Part shown: positions 16,964-25,372 of the stretch, piece by piece | Numbering within the stretch: the first letter of the stretch is position 1 | Layout of the letters: every line of letters begins with the position of its first letter | Assembly: GCA_018666155.1 (NCBI GenBank) | Contig: JABJAH010000061.1 | Coordinates: 1-64,000, forward strand | Length of the DNA stretch: 64,000 nt | Source: Rhodospirillaceae bacterium | GTDB taxonomy: Bacteria > Pseudomonadota > Alphaproteobacteria > Rhodospirillales > Rhodospirillaceae | Reading direction: 5' to 3' | Notes under the pieces: generated by a model | What the model was told of the DNA's origin: nothing | The model's input: the letters and a program-made list of their open reading frames with translations, nothing else | Database searches by the model: none | Translations under genes and position numbers: made by a program

Positions 16964-17512
16964 ATGAAGCAACGCCTGACAGCTTGGTGCCGGTTGATAC
17001 GTTCTGTCGCGACCGGTGGTGCGGCGGCAGCGATTCTAGTGGTCGGTTTTGGGTCCCTTAGTCCGCCGGTTTCAGCCCAGCAGGGTCGAGTCTCATCTCT
17101 TCCACTCCCTCGTTTCGTGTCCCTGAGAACTGAGCCAGTCAACATGCGCACTGGCCCAGGCGTGCGTTATCCGGTGACCTGGGTTTACCAACGGCGCAAT
17201 TTACCTGTTGAGATCACCGACGAGTTTGATACGTGGCGGCAGGTTAGAGATCCAGACGGCGAAGAAGGCTGGGTCCATCAAAGCATGCTTTCCGGACAAC
17301 GCACTGGCTTGGTCACCCAAGCGGATTCTTCTCTCTACAAAGGGTCGGCCCCCTCAAGCGCGGTGATTGCTCAAGTCTCAGCTGGCGTGGTTGTTGTCGT
17401 GGATCGCTGTCCAAAACAAACGGAGCTTTGTTTAGTCGAGGCCGGTGGTACAAAGGGCTGGTTGCACCGGGATTTTTTTTGGGGCGTCTATGGCGGAGAG
17501 TTCGTCGACTAG
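16964..17512 (+). CDS. Exported bacterial SH3-domain protein
   Basis: 182 residues. The ATG at 16964 is chosen because AGGGGG precedes it and a signal peptide follows (hydrophobic core AAAAILVVGFGSLS, cut after VSA); the frame is open upstream to 16871 without such a start. Two SH3-like (SH3b) repeats: VNMRTGPGVRYPVTWVYQRRNLPVEITDEFDTWRQVRDPDGEEGWVHQSMLSG, then a weaker second unit ending in TKGWLHRDFFWGVYGGEF. It probably binds cell-wall components in the periplasm. It is monocistronic and convergent with the DUF3501 gene, with a 5-base gap. Confidence 0.85.
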   Translation: MKQRLTAWCRLIRSVATGGAAAAILVVGFGSLSPPVSAQQGRVSSLPLPRFVSLRTEPVNMRTGPGVRYPVTWVYQRRNLPVEITDEFDTWRQVRDPDGEEGWVHQSMLSGQRTGLVTQADSSLYKGSAPSSAVIAQVSAGVVVVVDRCPKQTELCLVEAGGTKGWLHRDFFWGVYGGEFVD

Positions 17513-17517
17513 CCCCG

Positions 17518-18111
17518 TCAGTCTAGATCGTTCGCCAACTCAATTTTTATCTCATCTTGCAGGACAGCGGTGTGGCGATAGTTTTCATGCTCTGTACCGA
17601 GCATGGCCTGCACGTTGCCTTGTTTGAATGCTTGCGCCTGCTCAGCATTAAATGGAAATTTAATAAAATGAACGGCTGAGGTCTTGCCGTCTTCCGTTGT
17701 GCGCTCGACGTCATCTTCCGGAACACCGACAACGCGATGATCACCAAAAGACAGGACGATCTTGTTTTCGATGTGTCCGAGAGTTGCAAGGGTGCGCCGT
17801 CGTCGCCCCTCATCCTCGATCTCAATCAACAAAGTTGCGACGAGGTTCTGCCCTTGAGGAATGAGCGGGTTGTAGGCTTCCAGTTCATCCGCGATCTGGG
17901 CTTCACCGCCTTTTTCGACATAGAGCATTTCTTGAACTTGAGCCCACATTGTCTCGTAGTTCTCAAAATGAAAGGTCGCGAAGGGACCGACATGAATTCG
18001 CCTGTTCGCCTTGGTCGCTATCAAAGCACGGCGCTGGTCACGGCGTATTTTGCCGTATTCGTCCATCGGCATTAGATCTTCGCGGGTAATGGCTTTTTTC
18101 GCGTTTGTCAT
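17518..18111 (-). CDS. DUF3501 family protein
   Basis: 197 residues. The start (ITREDLMPMDEYGKIRRDQRRALIATKANRRIHVGPFATFHFENYETMWAQVQEMLYVEKGG) is the DUF3501 signature. The function is unknown. In many alphaproteobacteria it is found with an HdrC/GlpC-like Fe-S protein and a rubrerythrin, exactly as here, being the last gene of irr-rubrerythrin-HdrC-like-DUF3501. It is soluble, lacks Cys clusters, and is rich in Glu, His and Arg. A role in iron or peroxide handling is an inference from the neighbours only. Confidence 0.88.
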   Translation of the reverse strand: MTNAKKAITREDLMPMDEYGKIRRDQRRALIATKANRRIHVGPFATFHFENYETMWAQVQEMLYVEKGGEAQIADELEAYNPLIPQGQNLVATLLIEIEDEGRRRRTLATLGHIENKIVLSFGDHRVVGVPEDDVERTTEDGKTSAVHFIKFPFNAEQAQAFKQGNVQAMLGTEHENYRHTAVLQDEIKIELANDLD

Positions 18112-18138
18112 ACTTCGTCCGTGGGCCTGTTTTTAAGT

Positions 18139-19473
18139 TTAGAAGCCGTAAGCTTTAGCGAGCACTTGAATGGGGTGGGTCGATTGTTCGATCTTCGGGG
18201 TGTCCCCGCCCAAAGTTTTCATCCCTTGTACGAGGTGCTTTCCCGCTAAGGGGCATTCAGAACACACGTGGCTTGGTTTGGCGTCCACCAATTTCTTTAT
18301 AGTTTTCTTGGCAAATTTCGTCGCGATGCCGAAGTTTTCTTTCTTGATGCCCCAAGAACCACCGTGGCCAGAGCAGCGATCAACCACGGTCACTTTGGCG
18401 TCAGGTATGGCGCGCAGCATCTCCGCGCCTTTCTGGCCCATGTTTTGCGCCCGGGCGTGACAGGCCAAATGGAGGGCGATGGGGCCGTCGATCGGATTGA
18501 GACCGTCTGCCAACCCTTCATCGTTGGCGATGGCCATTACATATTCAGAAATATCAAAAGTGGCCTGAGCGAGCGCCCTAACATTCTCATCGTCCGGAAC
18601 GATGAGGGGCCATTCAAATTTCATCATCAAGGCGCAGGACGGAATCAGCGCAATGACATCCTTGCCGGCATCGACATGCGGCCTAAAGGCTTCAGCTATT
18701 GCTTTCGCCTTCTTTGCAACGCGCGCGATGTCACCCTGTTCTAGTTGTGGCATCCCGCAGCACCCGGGGTAGACAACTTCGGTCTCAACACCGTTATGGG
18801 CCAGAACATTCAACGCGGCGGTGCCAATGTCCGGATTGTTGTAGTTCGCGAAACAGGTCGCAAAAATAACAGCCTGACGCCCGTGTGCGGGTGCGTCGCT
18901 ATTCACGGGGGGTGGGTTTTCTTTGGCGCGCGCTTGAAGCGTTTTGCCGTGATACTTCGGTAGCTCGACGTTTTTATCAACGCCTGCGACGGCTTCTAGA
19001 ACGGGGCGGGTTAGTCCATTGCCGCGCTTCGATCCCCAGTTGGCCAACCCTGAGACGCCACTGGCAAGCTTGCCGTTTCTGTCCGTTTCTGTGAGTTGCT
19101 TATCAAAAAATGGAATGCCGTTACTGGCTTTCTCGGCGGCGCGGTACCGCAGCATAAGGTGTGGGAAATCGATGTTGAATTCGTGGGGCGGCACGTACGG
19201 ACACTTCGTTAGAAAGCACATATCGCAAAGCGTGCAGGCGTCCACGACCGACTTGAAGGTTGCGCTATCGACTCCTTCAATTTCGTCTTCTTGTTCATCA
19301 ACCAAATCGAATAGCCGAGGAAAGGAATCGCATAGATTAAAGCAGCGGCGGCAGCCATGGCAGATGTCGAACTGCCGGCGCATCTCGGCATCCAGTTTTT
19401 CCGCATCAAGAAAATCTGGATTTTGCCAGTCGATAGGGTGCCGGGTCGGGGCGTCCAAGCTGCCTTCGCGCAT
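18139..19473 (-). CDS. HdrC/GlpC-like Fe-S oxidoreductase
   Basis: 444 residues. Two 4Fe-4S ferredoxin motifs at residues 38-48 (CHGCRRCFNLC) and 80-91 (CTLCDMCFLTKC, with CP), then two CCG-type segments, EVVYPGCCGMPQLEQGD and DRCSGHGGSWGIKK, the domain found in HdrB, GlpC and LldE. It has no membrane or flavin domain, so it must take electrons from, or hand them to, a partner; the rubrerythrin encoded just upstream is the natural candidate. That would make a peroxide-reduction chain (inference). A member of the irr-controlled cluster by position. Confidence 0.88.
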   Translation of the reverse strand: MREGSLDAPTRHPIDWQNPDFLDAEKLDAEMRRQFDICHGCRRCFNLCDSFPRLFDLVDEQEDEIEGVDSATFKSVVDACTLCDMCFLTKCPYVPPHEFNIDFPHLMLRYRAAEKASNGIPFFDKQLTETDRNGKLASGVSGLANWGSKRGNGLTRPVLEAVAGVDKNVELPKYHGKTLQARAKENPPPVNSDAPAHGRQAVIFATCFANYNNPDIGTAALNVLAHNGVETEVVYPGCCGMPQLEQGDIARVAKKAKAIAEAFRPHVDAGKDVIALIPSCALMMKFEWPLIVPDDENVRALAQATFDISEYVMAIANDEGLADGLNPIDGPIALHLACHARAQNMGQKGAEMLRAIPDAKVTVVDRCSGHGGSWGIKKENFGIATKFAKKTIKKLVDAKPSHVCSECPLAGKHLVQGMKTLGGDTPKIEQSTHPIQVLAKAYGF

Positions 19474-19549
19474 GGCCGAGTCTCACCACTTTATTTTGGA
19501 AAAAGAATGTGGGATCGGCTGACGTTCAGCCGATCCACACACAATCGAA

Positions 19550-19972
19550 TTAGGCGTCGAGGCTATCGAGCGCCTTTTGGAAACGGCCCGCATGTGACTT
19601 TTCAGCCTTGGCGAGGGTTTCAAACCAATCAGCAATTTCGTCGAAGCCTTCTTCGCGTGCTGTCTTGGCCATGCCTGGATACATGTCGGTGTATTCGTGG
19701 GTTTCACCAGCGACGGCAGACTTCAAGTTGGCTTCGGAATCACCGATGGGCTCACCGGTCGCCGGGTCGCCAACCACTTCGAGGTATTCGAGGTGGCCAA
19801 AAGCGTGACCGGTTTCGCCTTCTGCGGTCGAGCGAAAGAGTGCGGACACTTCATTTTGGCCTTCGACGTCGGCCTTTTGCGCGAAATAGAGATAACGACG
19901 GTTGGCTTGGCTTTCACCGGCAAATGCTGCCTTTAAGCTTTCTTCCGTCTTGCTGCCTTTGAGATCTGCCAT
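19550..19972 (-). CDS. Rubrerythrin (erythrin type, no rubredoxin domain)
   Basis: 140 residues. A ferritin-like four-helix diiron site is visible: Glu20, EGETGH (Glu53, His56), Glu90, and AEKSH (Glu124, His127). The C-terminal rubredoxin domain with CxxC pairs found in classical rubrerythrin is missing, so an outside electron donor is needed; the Fe-S protein of the next gene could serve. Family members reduce hydrogen peroxide or store iron. The gene lies downstream of a 17-bp palindrome that fits the Irr/ICE box, and of the Irr gene itself. Confidence 0.93.
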   Translation of the reverse strand: MADLKGSKTEESLKAAFAGESQANRRYLYFAQKADVEGQNEVSALFRSTAEGETGHAFGHLEYLEVVGDPATGEPIGDSEANLKSAVAGETHEYTDMYPGMAKTAREEGFDEIADWFETLAKAEKSHAGRFQKALDSLDA

Positions 19973-20051
19973 GGGTCCCTCCTGAAAAGAGTCTGTTTAA
20001 GATTCGAATTTTCGGTGCCCGATCTGACTCAACAGATCGCCACTGTCCTTT

Positions 20052-20081
20052 GTTCTACGGCACCGCAAGAACCGAAGTCAA
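20052..20081 (-). promoter_or_regulatory. Candidate promoter of the rubrerythrin cluster
   Basis: On the minus strand, TTGACT (20081-20076) and TAGAAC (20057-20052) are separated by 18 bases. The -35 matches well, the -10 less so. It lies about 80 bases upstream of the rubrerythrin ATG and directly downstream of the ICE-like palindrome. Confidence 0.45.
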
Positions 20082-20085
20082 GCAG

Positions 20086-20102
20086 ATTAGAATTATTCTA
20101 AT
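20086..20102. promoter_or_regulatory. Irr-type iron control element (ICE box)
   Basis: ATTAGAATTATTCTAAT is a 17-bp inverted repeat, perfect except for its central base. It contains TTAGAA-N3-TTCTAA, matching the core of the alphaproteobacterial ICE consensus (TTTAGAA-N3-TTCTAAA). It lies between irr and rubrerythrin, just upstream of the candidate -35. PerR and Fur boxes look similar, but the neighbouring regulator is of the Irr type. Confidence 0.75.
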
Positions 20103-20140
20103 GTTATTGAAATCGCTGAAGATTTTGGTCGAATTGCCGC

Positions 20141-20572
20141 TTAGCCGTCGACGCGAATCACGACATCTATGCGCGACACCGATAGCCCGTCGGGTGCTTC
20201 GGGTAAGCGGGTCAGTTTGACATGGGCACGGTCAATATCTTCGAGCCGCCCTGACTTCTCAAAATAGAAGTGGTGGTGTTCGTCGATGTTCGTGTCGAAG
20301 TAGGAGCGCGTTGAATCAATCGTTATTTCACGCAAAAGACCCTTCGCGGTGAACGTATGAAGGGCATTGTAAACCGTCGCCAAAGAAACGTTCACTCCGG
20401 TGGCCAACGCATCGGAATACAAGGCCTCAGCTGTGATGTGCCGATTGCCGCGGCCAAACAGTAAATCTGCCAAGGCCATTCGTTGTTGAGTCGGACGCAA
20501 CCCGACCGAGCGCAGCTGGTCAGCCAGCGCGGCCTCATTGAAGACGGGTTTTTTGTTTCCGGACGAAGACAT
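20141..20572 (-). CDS. irr: Irr-type iron response regulator (Fur superfamily)
   Basis: 143 residues, ATG with AGGGAGG... weak ribosome site on the minus strand. Winged helix: LRSVGLRPTQQRMALADLLFGRGNRHITAEALYSDA and VSLATVYNALHTFTAKGLLREI; then the Irr hallmark EHHHFYFE (His99-101) and the closing VSRIDVVIRV. Irr proteins bind ICE boxes when iron or haem is low and are degraded when haem is plentiful. The N-terminal haem-regulatory Cys-Pro motif of Bradyrhizobium Irr is absent, so haem would have to act through the His cluster. Own-gene control is suggested by an ICE-like site at 20595-20609. Confidence 0.9.
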   Translation of the reverse strand: MSSSGNKKPVFNEAALADQLRSVGLRPTQQRMALADLLFGRGNRHITAEALYSDALATGVNVSLATVYNALHTFTAKGLLREITIDSTRSYFDTNIDEHHHFYFEKSGRLEDIDRAHVKLTRLPEAPDGLSVSRIDVVIRVDG

Positions 20573-20594
20573 AGGGAGGGCACCTAGTTGTTCT

Positions 20595-20609
20595 TTGGAA
20601 GCATTCTAA
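20595..20609. promoter_or_regulatory. ICE-like site upstream of irr
   Basis: TTGGAA-GCA-TTCTAA differs at one position from TTAGAA-N3-TTCTAA. It lies 23 to 37 bases upstream of the irr ATG, where a bound regulator would block transcription, suggesting autoregulation. Confidence 0.5.
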
Positions 20610-20674
20610 CAAATAGGAGGTCCCGGATGAAGGCTAAATGTGAGCGGGGTGCTGTAACCGCTGTCGGGGGCTGA

Positions 20675-20756
20675 AAAATGGCGACGGACCAACGGCGCGC
20701 TCGAGGACGGGGGGAGGGGAAGGGGCGCGCGCTGCCGGTCCGTCTATCTCCATTTT
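20675..20756. other. Long interrupted hairpin in the irr upstream gap
   Basis: The 317-base gap between irr and the next gene contains nested complementary blocks: AAAATGG (20675-20681) with CCATTTT (20750-20756), CGGACC (20685-20690) with GGTCCG (20737-20742), and GCGCGC (20695-20700) with GCGCGC (20725-20730). The loop is a purine-rich GGGGGGAGGGGAAGGGG stretch. It could be a small structured RNA, a long terminator-like element or a relic of a small inverted-repeat element. A 64-codon frame across it looks non-coding. Confidence 0.5.
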
Positions 20757-20889
20757 GCATCCTCATCAGACGGCTCAAATGTGTCGAATTTTGGGCTGCT
20801 ATCTGAAAATCCTGTCATCTGCAGAACTCGGCCGATCGCATCGCGTAGAGCCTCTTCACAGCTTCGTTTAACGGGTGTAAGTCACAGCC

Positions 20890-21204
20890 ATGCTCAAAAC
20901 ACCCTATCTCATTCGTTTCCTTGTCGGTTCTGTCGCAGCCGTCGTTGTTACATTTGCGCTGATCGTTCTGGTGATGTGGATGAACGGACTGATTGTTGAA
21001 GATAAGCCGAGTGTCGTGTCTCTCACGCCCTGCGTGTTTGGCGAGGAAAAGAGTGCGCCCCCAGTAAATCCCTACGCCACGGACCCGATCGTTATCGATT
21101 GTGTGCCGCCAGAAGACGTGAAGCCGCTTTTCACCCAGTGGTTTGATCGCATTCTCTCGCGACGAAACGAAGATGGCACCCGTGCTGGGTCGAGCGGCGG
21201 ATGA
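20890..21204 (+). CDS. Small single-pass membrane protein, unknown
   Basis: 104 residues. One N-terminal membrane segment (residues about 10-35, LVGSVAAVVVTFALIVLVMWM), then a short outside region with two Cys (LTPCVFGEE and VIDCVPPED) that might form a disulfide, ending in a charged and Ser/Gly-rich tail. No family is recognised. Its stop overlaps the ATG of the following MFS gene (ATGA), so the two are translationally coupled and may function together at the membrane. Confidence 0.65.
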   Translation: MLKTPYLIRFLVGSVAAVVVTFALIVLVMWMNGLIVEDKPSVVSLTPCVFGEEKSAPPVNPYATDPIVIDCVPPEDVKPLFTQWFDRILSRRNEDGTRAGSSGG

Positions 21205-22436
21205 CGGATCAAAATCCAGCGTCGGCAATAGAGCCGGCTACGCCCTTCGATCACCGCAAGGCCCGCCGGACTGTCTTTGTTCTTGCCTCGGCACAGGCGT
21301 TGTCGATGACAGGGGCCAGCATCGTTATGCTGGTGACCGCACTTGCTGGAGTTTATCTCGCCCCAGACCCGAGGCTTGCGACGCTGCCCTTGGCCGTGCA
21401 ATTCGTCGCAACAATGTTGACCACATTCCCGGCTGCACTTTGGATGAAACGTGCAGGCCGCCGGATTGGCTTTTCATTTGGTCAGGTCATCGGCATCGGA
21501 GGTGGATTGATTGGCTGTTATGCCTTGTTGCAGGGCAGCTTCACCCTATTGATCCTGAGCGCTGTTTTTCTCGGGGCGCACAACGCGTTCTGGGGCTATT
21601 ACAGATTTGCGGCCGCTGAGGCCGCGGCGCCGGACAAGCGAGCCAAGGCCATCTCTTTGGTTATGGCTGGGGGCATTTTTTCAGCTGTTCTTGGTCCAGA
21701 ATTGGCGATGGCGACACGGGAACTATTTTCTCCCGTTCTCTTCGCCGGTTGCTATGCCGCAATAGCAGCTCTGTCCGCCTTTACGATTTGTTTGATTCAA
21801 ACCGCTGCTTTGACTAAGCCGATTCCAGCACCGATATCAGAGACGACGGTCGAGCGCCCACTGCCAGAGATTGTGCGCCAGCCCAAATTCATCGTTGCAG
21901 CAATTTCTGCAATGGTTGGCTACGGGGTGATGATCTTAGTGATGAGTGCGACCCCTCTGTCGATGGTCGATTGCGGCTTCGCATTTGAAGATGCGGCATT
22001 TGTTATTCAGTGGCATGCCTTGGCAATGTTTGGCCCGAGCTTCTTCACGGGTACGCTGATTAAAAAATTCGGCGCTCTGCGTATTATTCTAGCCGGTGTC
22101 GTGCTGAATGTTTTGAGCATGACGTCCAATCTCGCCGGCGTTGAACTCATCAATTTCTGGTTCGGGCTCGTGGCGCTGGGGCTGGGGTGGAATTTCATGT
22201 TTATCGGCGGGACCGCGTTGCTTACGGAATCCTATCGCCAGAGCGAACAAGAGAAGGCTCAAGCCGCAAACGACTTCCTGGTATTCGCTACGATCTCAGT
22301 TGCGACTTTTTCGTCGGGTGCTCTACAGAATGGTTTTGGCTGGATGGCCGTCAACAGCGCGATGGTGCTGCCGCTTACGGTTGCCCTCGGCGCCGTGCTC
22401 TGGCTAACCGCACAACAAAGGCGCACAGCTTCTTAA
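21201..22436 (+). CDS. MFS transporter
   Basis: 411 residues with about 12 hydrophobic segments; the 2-3 loop carries a degenerate MFS motif A (WMKRAGRRIGFSFGQ). The N-terminal half is rich in Ala and Gly (ALSMTGASIVMLVTALAGVYLAPDP). It resembles the branch of MFS permeases annotated as putative exporters with an unknown substrate. It is coupled to a small membrane protein gene upstream and is convergent with the cold-shock protein gene. No regulator lies beside it. Confidence 0.85.
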   Translation: MTDQNPASAIEPATPFDHRKARRTVFVLASAQALSMTGASIVMLVTALAGVYLAPDPRLATLPLAVQFVATMLTTFPAALWMKRAGRRIGFSFGQVIGIGGGLIGCYALLQGSFTLLILSAVFLGAHNAFWGYYRFAAAEAAAPDKRAKAISLVMAGGIFSAVLGPELAMATRELFSPVLFAGCYAAIAALSAFTICLIQTAALTKPIPAPISETTVERPLPEIVRQPKFIVAAISAMVGYGVMILVMSATPLSMVDCGFAFEDAAFVIQWHALAMFGPSFFTGTLIKKFGALRIILAGVVLNVLSMTSNLAGVELINFWFGLVALGLGWNFMFIGGTALLTESYRQSEQEKAQAANDFLVFATISVATFSSGALQNGFGWMAVNSAMVLPLTVALGAVLWLTAQQRRTAS

Positions 22437-22469
22437 CGTAGGCGTGTGTCCGTTGAAGCAGTCTAAAAA

Positions 22470-22994
22470 TTATTCGTTGGTGTCTTCAGAGGAAGGCGGC
22501 GGTGCGTCACTAATGATTTCGACTTGAGTCGCCATTGGTCCTTTTGCGCCGTCTTGCACATGCATTTTAACGTGCTGACCAGATTCCAGGCGGTCGAGGT
22601 CTGATCTTTGCAATGCGCCAATACCAATAAAAATATCATCGCCGCCGCCTAGGGGAACGCCGAAGCCGTATCCTTTGTCTGCAGCGAAGAATTTTATCTC
22701 ACCGTCAATGACGCTTTCATCACCTTCGGGGACATCATCAACTACCGTTGAGTTATCGACGTCCTCAATGACGGTGACTTGTGGTCCTTTTGGGCCCTCG
22801 GCTAGAGCGCAGTTGAGCGTTGCGCCTTGGCGCAAAGTTCTCAGCCCCGCCTTGTGTACAACAGAGACGTGGAGAAAAGCGTCCGGGGTACCGTCGGTCG
22901 GGGCGACAAAACCAAAGCCTTTGGCCGGATTAAACCACTTAACTTTCGCCGTAACGCCTCGCTCTTCGGACCCGGCCTGGGGAGACGATTCCAT
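22470..22994 (-). CDS. Double cold-shock-domain protein
   Basis: 174 residues. First cold-shock domain (residues about 14-75): VTAKVKWFNPAKGFGFVAPTDGTPDAFLHVSVV with intact RNP1 (KGFGFV) and RNP2 (AFLHV). Second domain (about 95-160): DGEIKFFAADKGYGFGVPLGGGDDIFIGIGAL, where RNP1 is KGYGFG and the RNP2 His is replaced by Gly. Both are linked by an acidic stretch, with an acidic, Ser-rich tail. Such proteins bind single-stranded RNA or DNA and act as RNA chaperones. The two-domain type is common in alphaproteobacteria. The 200-base stretch upstream has no gene and could be a long 5' leader. Confidence 0.9.
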   Translation of the reverse strand: MESSPQAGSEERGVTAKVKWFNPAKGFGFVAPTDGTPDAFLHVSVVHKAGLRTLRQGATLNCALAEGPKGPQVTVIEDVDNSTVVDDVPEGDESVIDGEIKFFAADKGYGFGVPLGGGDDIFIGIGALQRSDLDRLESGQHVKMHVQDGAKGPMATQVEIISDAPPPSSEDTNE

Positions 22995-23149
22995 AACACT
23001 ACCAACCTTATCGAACCCGGGCCGATAGGAAACTCTATCTCAGATTATGGAATTCTCCTATTGAAGCATAGGAAATCGCATTAAAATCAATACCTTAATG
23101 CTTGATGGGTGGTTTTTTTGTGCATCGCACTGAAACCCAAAGACCCCCG

Positions 23150-23184
23150 ACTCCAGCCCACTCGTGGGGCCAGACTATTGGAGT
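23150..23184. other. Hairpin downstream of glpK
   Basis: Outer arms ACTCCA (23150-23155) and TGGAGT (23179-23184) enclose CCCAC-tc-GTGGG (23157-23168). A T7 run at 23112-23118 is on the plus strand and so would not serve glpK, which runs on the minus strand. Role uncertain. Confidence 0.35.
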
Positions 23185-23194
23185 TGGTCCGTGA

Positions 23195-24688
23195 TTATTG
23201 CCGGACTCGCGCCACTGAGGTTTGCCAATCCGCAAACGCAGCGTTCCGCCAATCTGCAGTCTGACTTGGTTCGAACAGCCGTTCAGTCTTGCGGCCCATA
23301 GCAAGGTCATCAAGTGACCCGTAGAGTCCGGCACCAAGTCCAGCCATGAGTGCTGCCCCGTGAACGCTGGATTCTAAATAGGTCGGGCGATCGACGGGCG
23401 TGTCCAAAAGATCAGCGAGAGTCTGAAGCAGCCAGTCGTTGGCCGTCATCCCACCGTCAACACGCAGGATCTCGATACGCTGCCCAGTATCAGCCGCCAT
23501 GGCATCCAAAAGCTCTTTCGTTTGAAAACACACGGCTTCTAATCCGGCCCGCACAATTTCTGCCGGCGTGGTGTCGCGGGTGATGCCAAGAATCGCACCT
23601 CTCGCATCCGGGTCCCAATGCGGCGCGCCCAATCCGGTGAACGCCGGTACAAACGTCACGCTGCTGTCTCTCGCCGCGCGTGCCAAGGTGGCGGACTCTT
23701 CAGCGGTAGCGATAAAGCCCGCTTGGTCACGCAGCCACTGAACCACCGTTCCAGCGTTGAACACACTGCCTTCGATGGCATATGTAGCTGTCCCATCAAC
23801 ACGATACCCCACGGTTGTTAGAAGTTTGTTCTTCGACAGAGGTGCTGACGAGCCGGAGTTGAGCAATACAAAGGCACCGGTTCCAAAAGTGGCCTTTGCC
23901 ATGCCGGGCGTGAAACAGGTCTGGCCGACGAGCGCGCCCTGTTGATCTCCGACCAATGCCGTAATTGGTATTTCAGCGCCGAAAAGAGCGCGATCGGTTT
24001 TACCGAAGTCACTCGCCGTATCACGCACCTCAGGCAACATGACGGACGGCACATCGAAGCGGTCGAGCAACTCCTGATCCCATGACTGCGTATGAATGTT
24101 AAACAGCATGGTCCGCGAGGCATTGGTGGCGTCTGTCGCGTGCACGGTGCCGCCCGTCAGACGCCAGAGCAGGAAGGTATCCATGGTGCCGAAGGCGAGC
24201 TCACCGCGCACTGCTTTATCTCGAATGTCTTGATCCGATTCTAGAATCCACTGCAGCTTGGTCGCGGAAAAGTATGAGTCGGGAATTAGCCCGGTGCGTT
24301 CTTGGATGACGTCGCCGTATCCGTCCTCGACTAACGCTCGACATACCGAGGCGCCTCGCCGGTCCTGCCAAACAATGGCATTGCAGACTGGCTTCCCGGA
24401 CTTGCGATCCCATACCACCGTCGTCTCGCGCTGGTTGGTAATGCCGATCGCCGCCACTTGGCCCGGTCCGCCGATGTCAGACAGAACGGACGTCATACAG
24501 TTTTGCGCGGTTTGCCAAATGATCTCTGCATCGTGTTCTACCCATCCATCCTGAGGGTAGATCTGTGGGAACGGATACTGCGCGGTGGCAACGGCTGAAC
24601 CAGCAACGTTGAAAGCAACGGCTCTGATCGATGTAGTGCCCTGATCTATTGCAATCAGAAAGGGTCCGGACTTTGTATCGTTGGTCAT
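23195..24688 (-). CDS. glpK: Glycerol kinase
   Basis: 497 residues, full family length. FGGY-kinase motifs: LIAIDQGTTSIRAVAFN (phosphate 1), NAIVWQDRRGASVC, ALVGDQQGALVGQTCF, ATFGTGAFVLLNSG (phosphate 2), TGLGAPHWDPDARG and RVDGGMTANDWLLQTLAD (adenosine). It makes sn-glycerol 3-phosphate in the cytoplasm. No glycerol facilitator or GlpD gene is next to it. It lies 39 bases downstream of mobA on the same strand, perhaps cotranscribed by chance of position. Confidence 0.95.
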   Translation of the reverse strand: MTNDTKSGPFLIAIDQGTTSIRAVAFNVAGSAVATAQYPFPQIYPQDGWVEHDAEIIWQTAQNCMTSVLSDIGGPGQVAAIGITNQRETTVVWDRKSGKPVCNAIVWQDRRGASVCRALVEDGYGDVIQERTGLIPDSYFSATKLQWILESDQDIRDKAVRGELAFGTMDTFLLWRLTGGTVHATDATNASRTMLFNIHTQSWDQELLDRFDVPSVMLPEVRDTASDFGKTDRALFGAEIPITALVGDQQGALVGQTCFTPGMAKATFGTGAFVLLNSGSSAPLSKNKLLTTVGYRVDGTATYAIEGSVFNAGTVVQWLRDQAGFIATAEESATLARAARDSSVTFVPAFTGLGAPHWDPDARGAILGITRDTTPAEIVRAGLEAVCFQTKELLDAMAADTGQRIEILRVDGGMTANDWLLQTLADLLDTPVDRPTYLESSVHGAALMAGLGAGLYGSLDDLAMGRKTERLFEPSQTADWRNAAFADWQTSVARVRQ

Positions 24689-24727
24689 TGCGCCTCGGCT
24701 CCAGCGGGGTCTTCCCTACTTTACCAA

Positions 24728-25315
24728 TTAAAATTGTTGCTCTGCTTCTGTGATATCTTCGGGAGTGTTGACGTTAAAAAATGGATCAGTCTGCTCTGTC
24801 GACCACGCCACTTCTGCCACCTTATGCTTAGATTGAAATTGTCGGATTGCCATCGCGCCGTTCTTGAGGGCATCAGCGAGTGAGTCAGAAAGGTGCGGCC
24901 GCCACGCGGCGACAGCGTGATGAGCGCGACCGCTCGAACAAGCGACCGCAATATCTGTATCGGTAGCCGTAAGGCGCTCAATCAAATTGTCCGGTAAAAA
25001 GGGAAGGTCGACTGGGACAGTAATCACCCAGGCCGCCGTCGGTGTCAGCGTCTTTGCCCAGTGCAGTGCTGCAGCGACACCGCCGAGTGGACCGACTGCT
25101 GATGTCGGTCGATCCAAAAGCACTGGCAGTTGAAGCTCGTCAGCCCAAGGCCGATCAGCCCGCAGACTGAGCGCCAGCTTATCGCATTGAGGTGTTAGGT
25201 GGGCGACGGTCCAGTCGATTAAACGGCGGCCGCTGACCTTGACCAGAGCCTTTTCGACCCCACCAAGACGGCGGCCTTCTCCCCCAGCAAGAATGACGGC
25301 GGCGGGTTTTTCCAT
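24728..25315 (-). CDS. mobA: Molybdenum cofactor guanylyltransferase
   Basis: 195 residues. Nucleotidyltransferase motifs: AVILAGGEGRRLGGVEKALVKV (GTP-binding LAGGxxxRxGxxKxL), LLDRPTSAVGPLGGVAAAL, and the metal-binding TVPVDLPFLP. It joins GMP to Mo-molybdopterin for DMSO-reductase family enzymes. MobB or other cofactor genes are not adjacent. Slightly shorter and with VDLPF in place of the more usual CDxPF, but within the family range. Confidence 0.9.
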   Translation of the reverse strand: MEKPAAVILAGGEGRRLGGVEKALVKVSGRRLIDWTVAHLTPQCDKLALSLRADRPWADELQLPVLLDRPTSAVGPLGGVAAALHWAKTLTPTAAWVITVPVDLPFLPDNLIERLTATDTDIAVACSSGRAHHAVAAWRPHLSDSLADALKNGAMAIRQFQSKHKVAEVAWSTEQTDPFFNVNTPEDITEAEQQF

Positions 25316-25372
25316 AAGTTTAGGATGGGGGTCGCGGCGTCGCCGGTCAACGCAACGCTGACGTCAATGGAA

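Noticed and set aside
20584..20778. 64-residue open frame on the minus strand upstream of irr
   Set aside because: Arg/Pro-rich, spans the interrupted hairpin and has no ribosome site; treated as non-coding.
23095..23337. Open frame overlapping the end of glpK
   Set aside because: Mostly inside the glpK coding region in another frame, with no motif.
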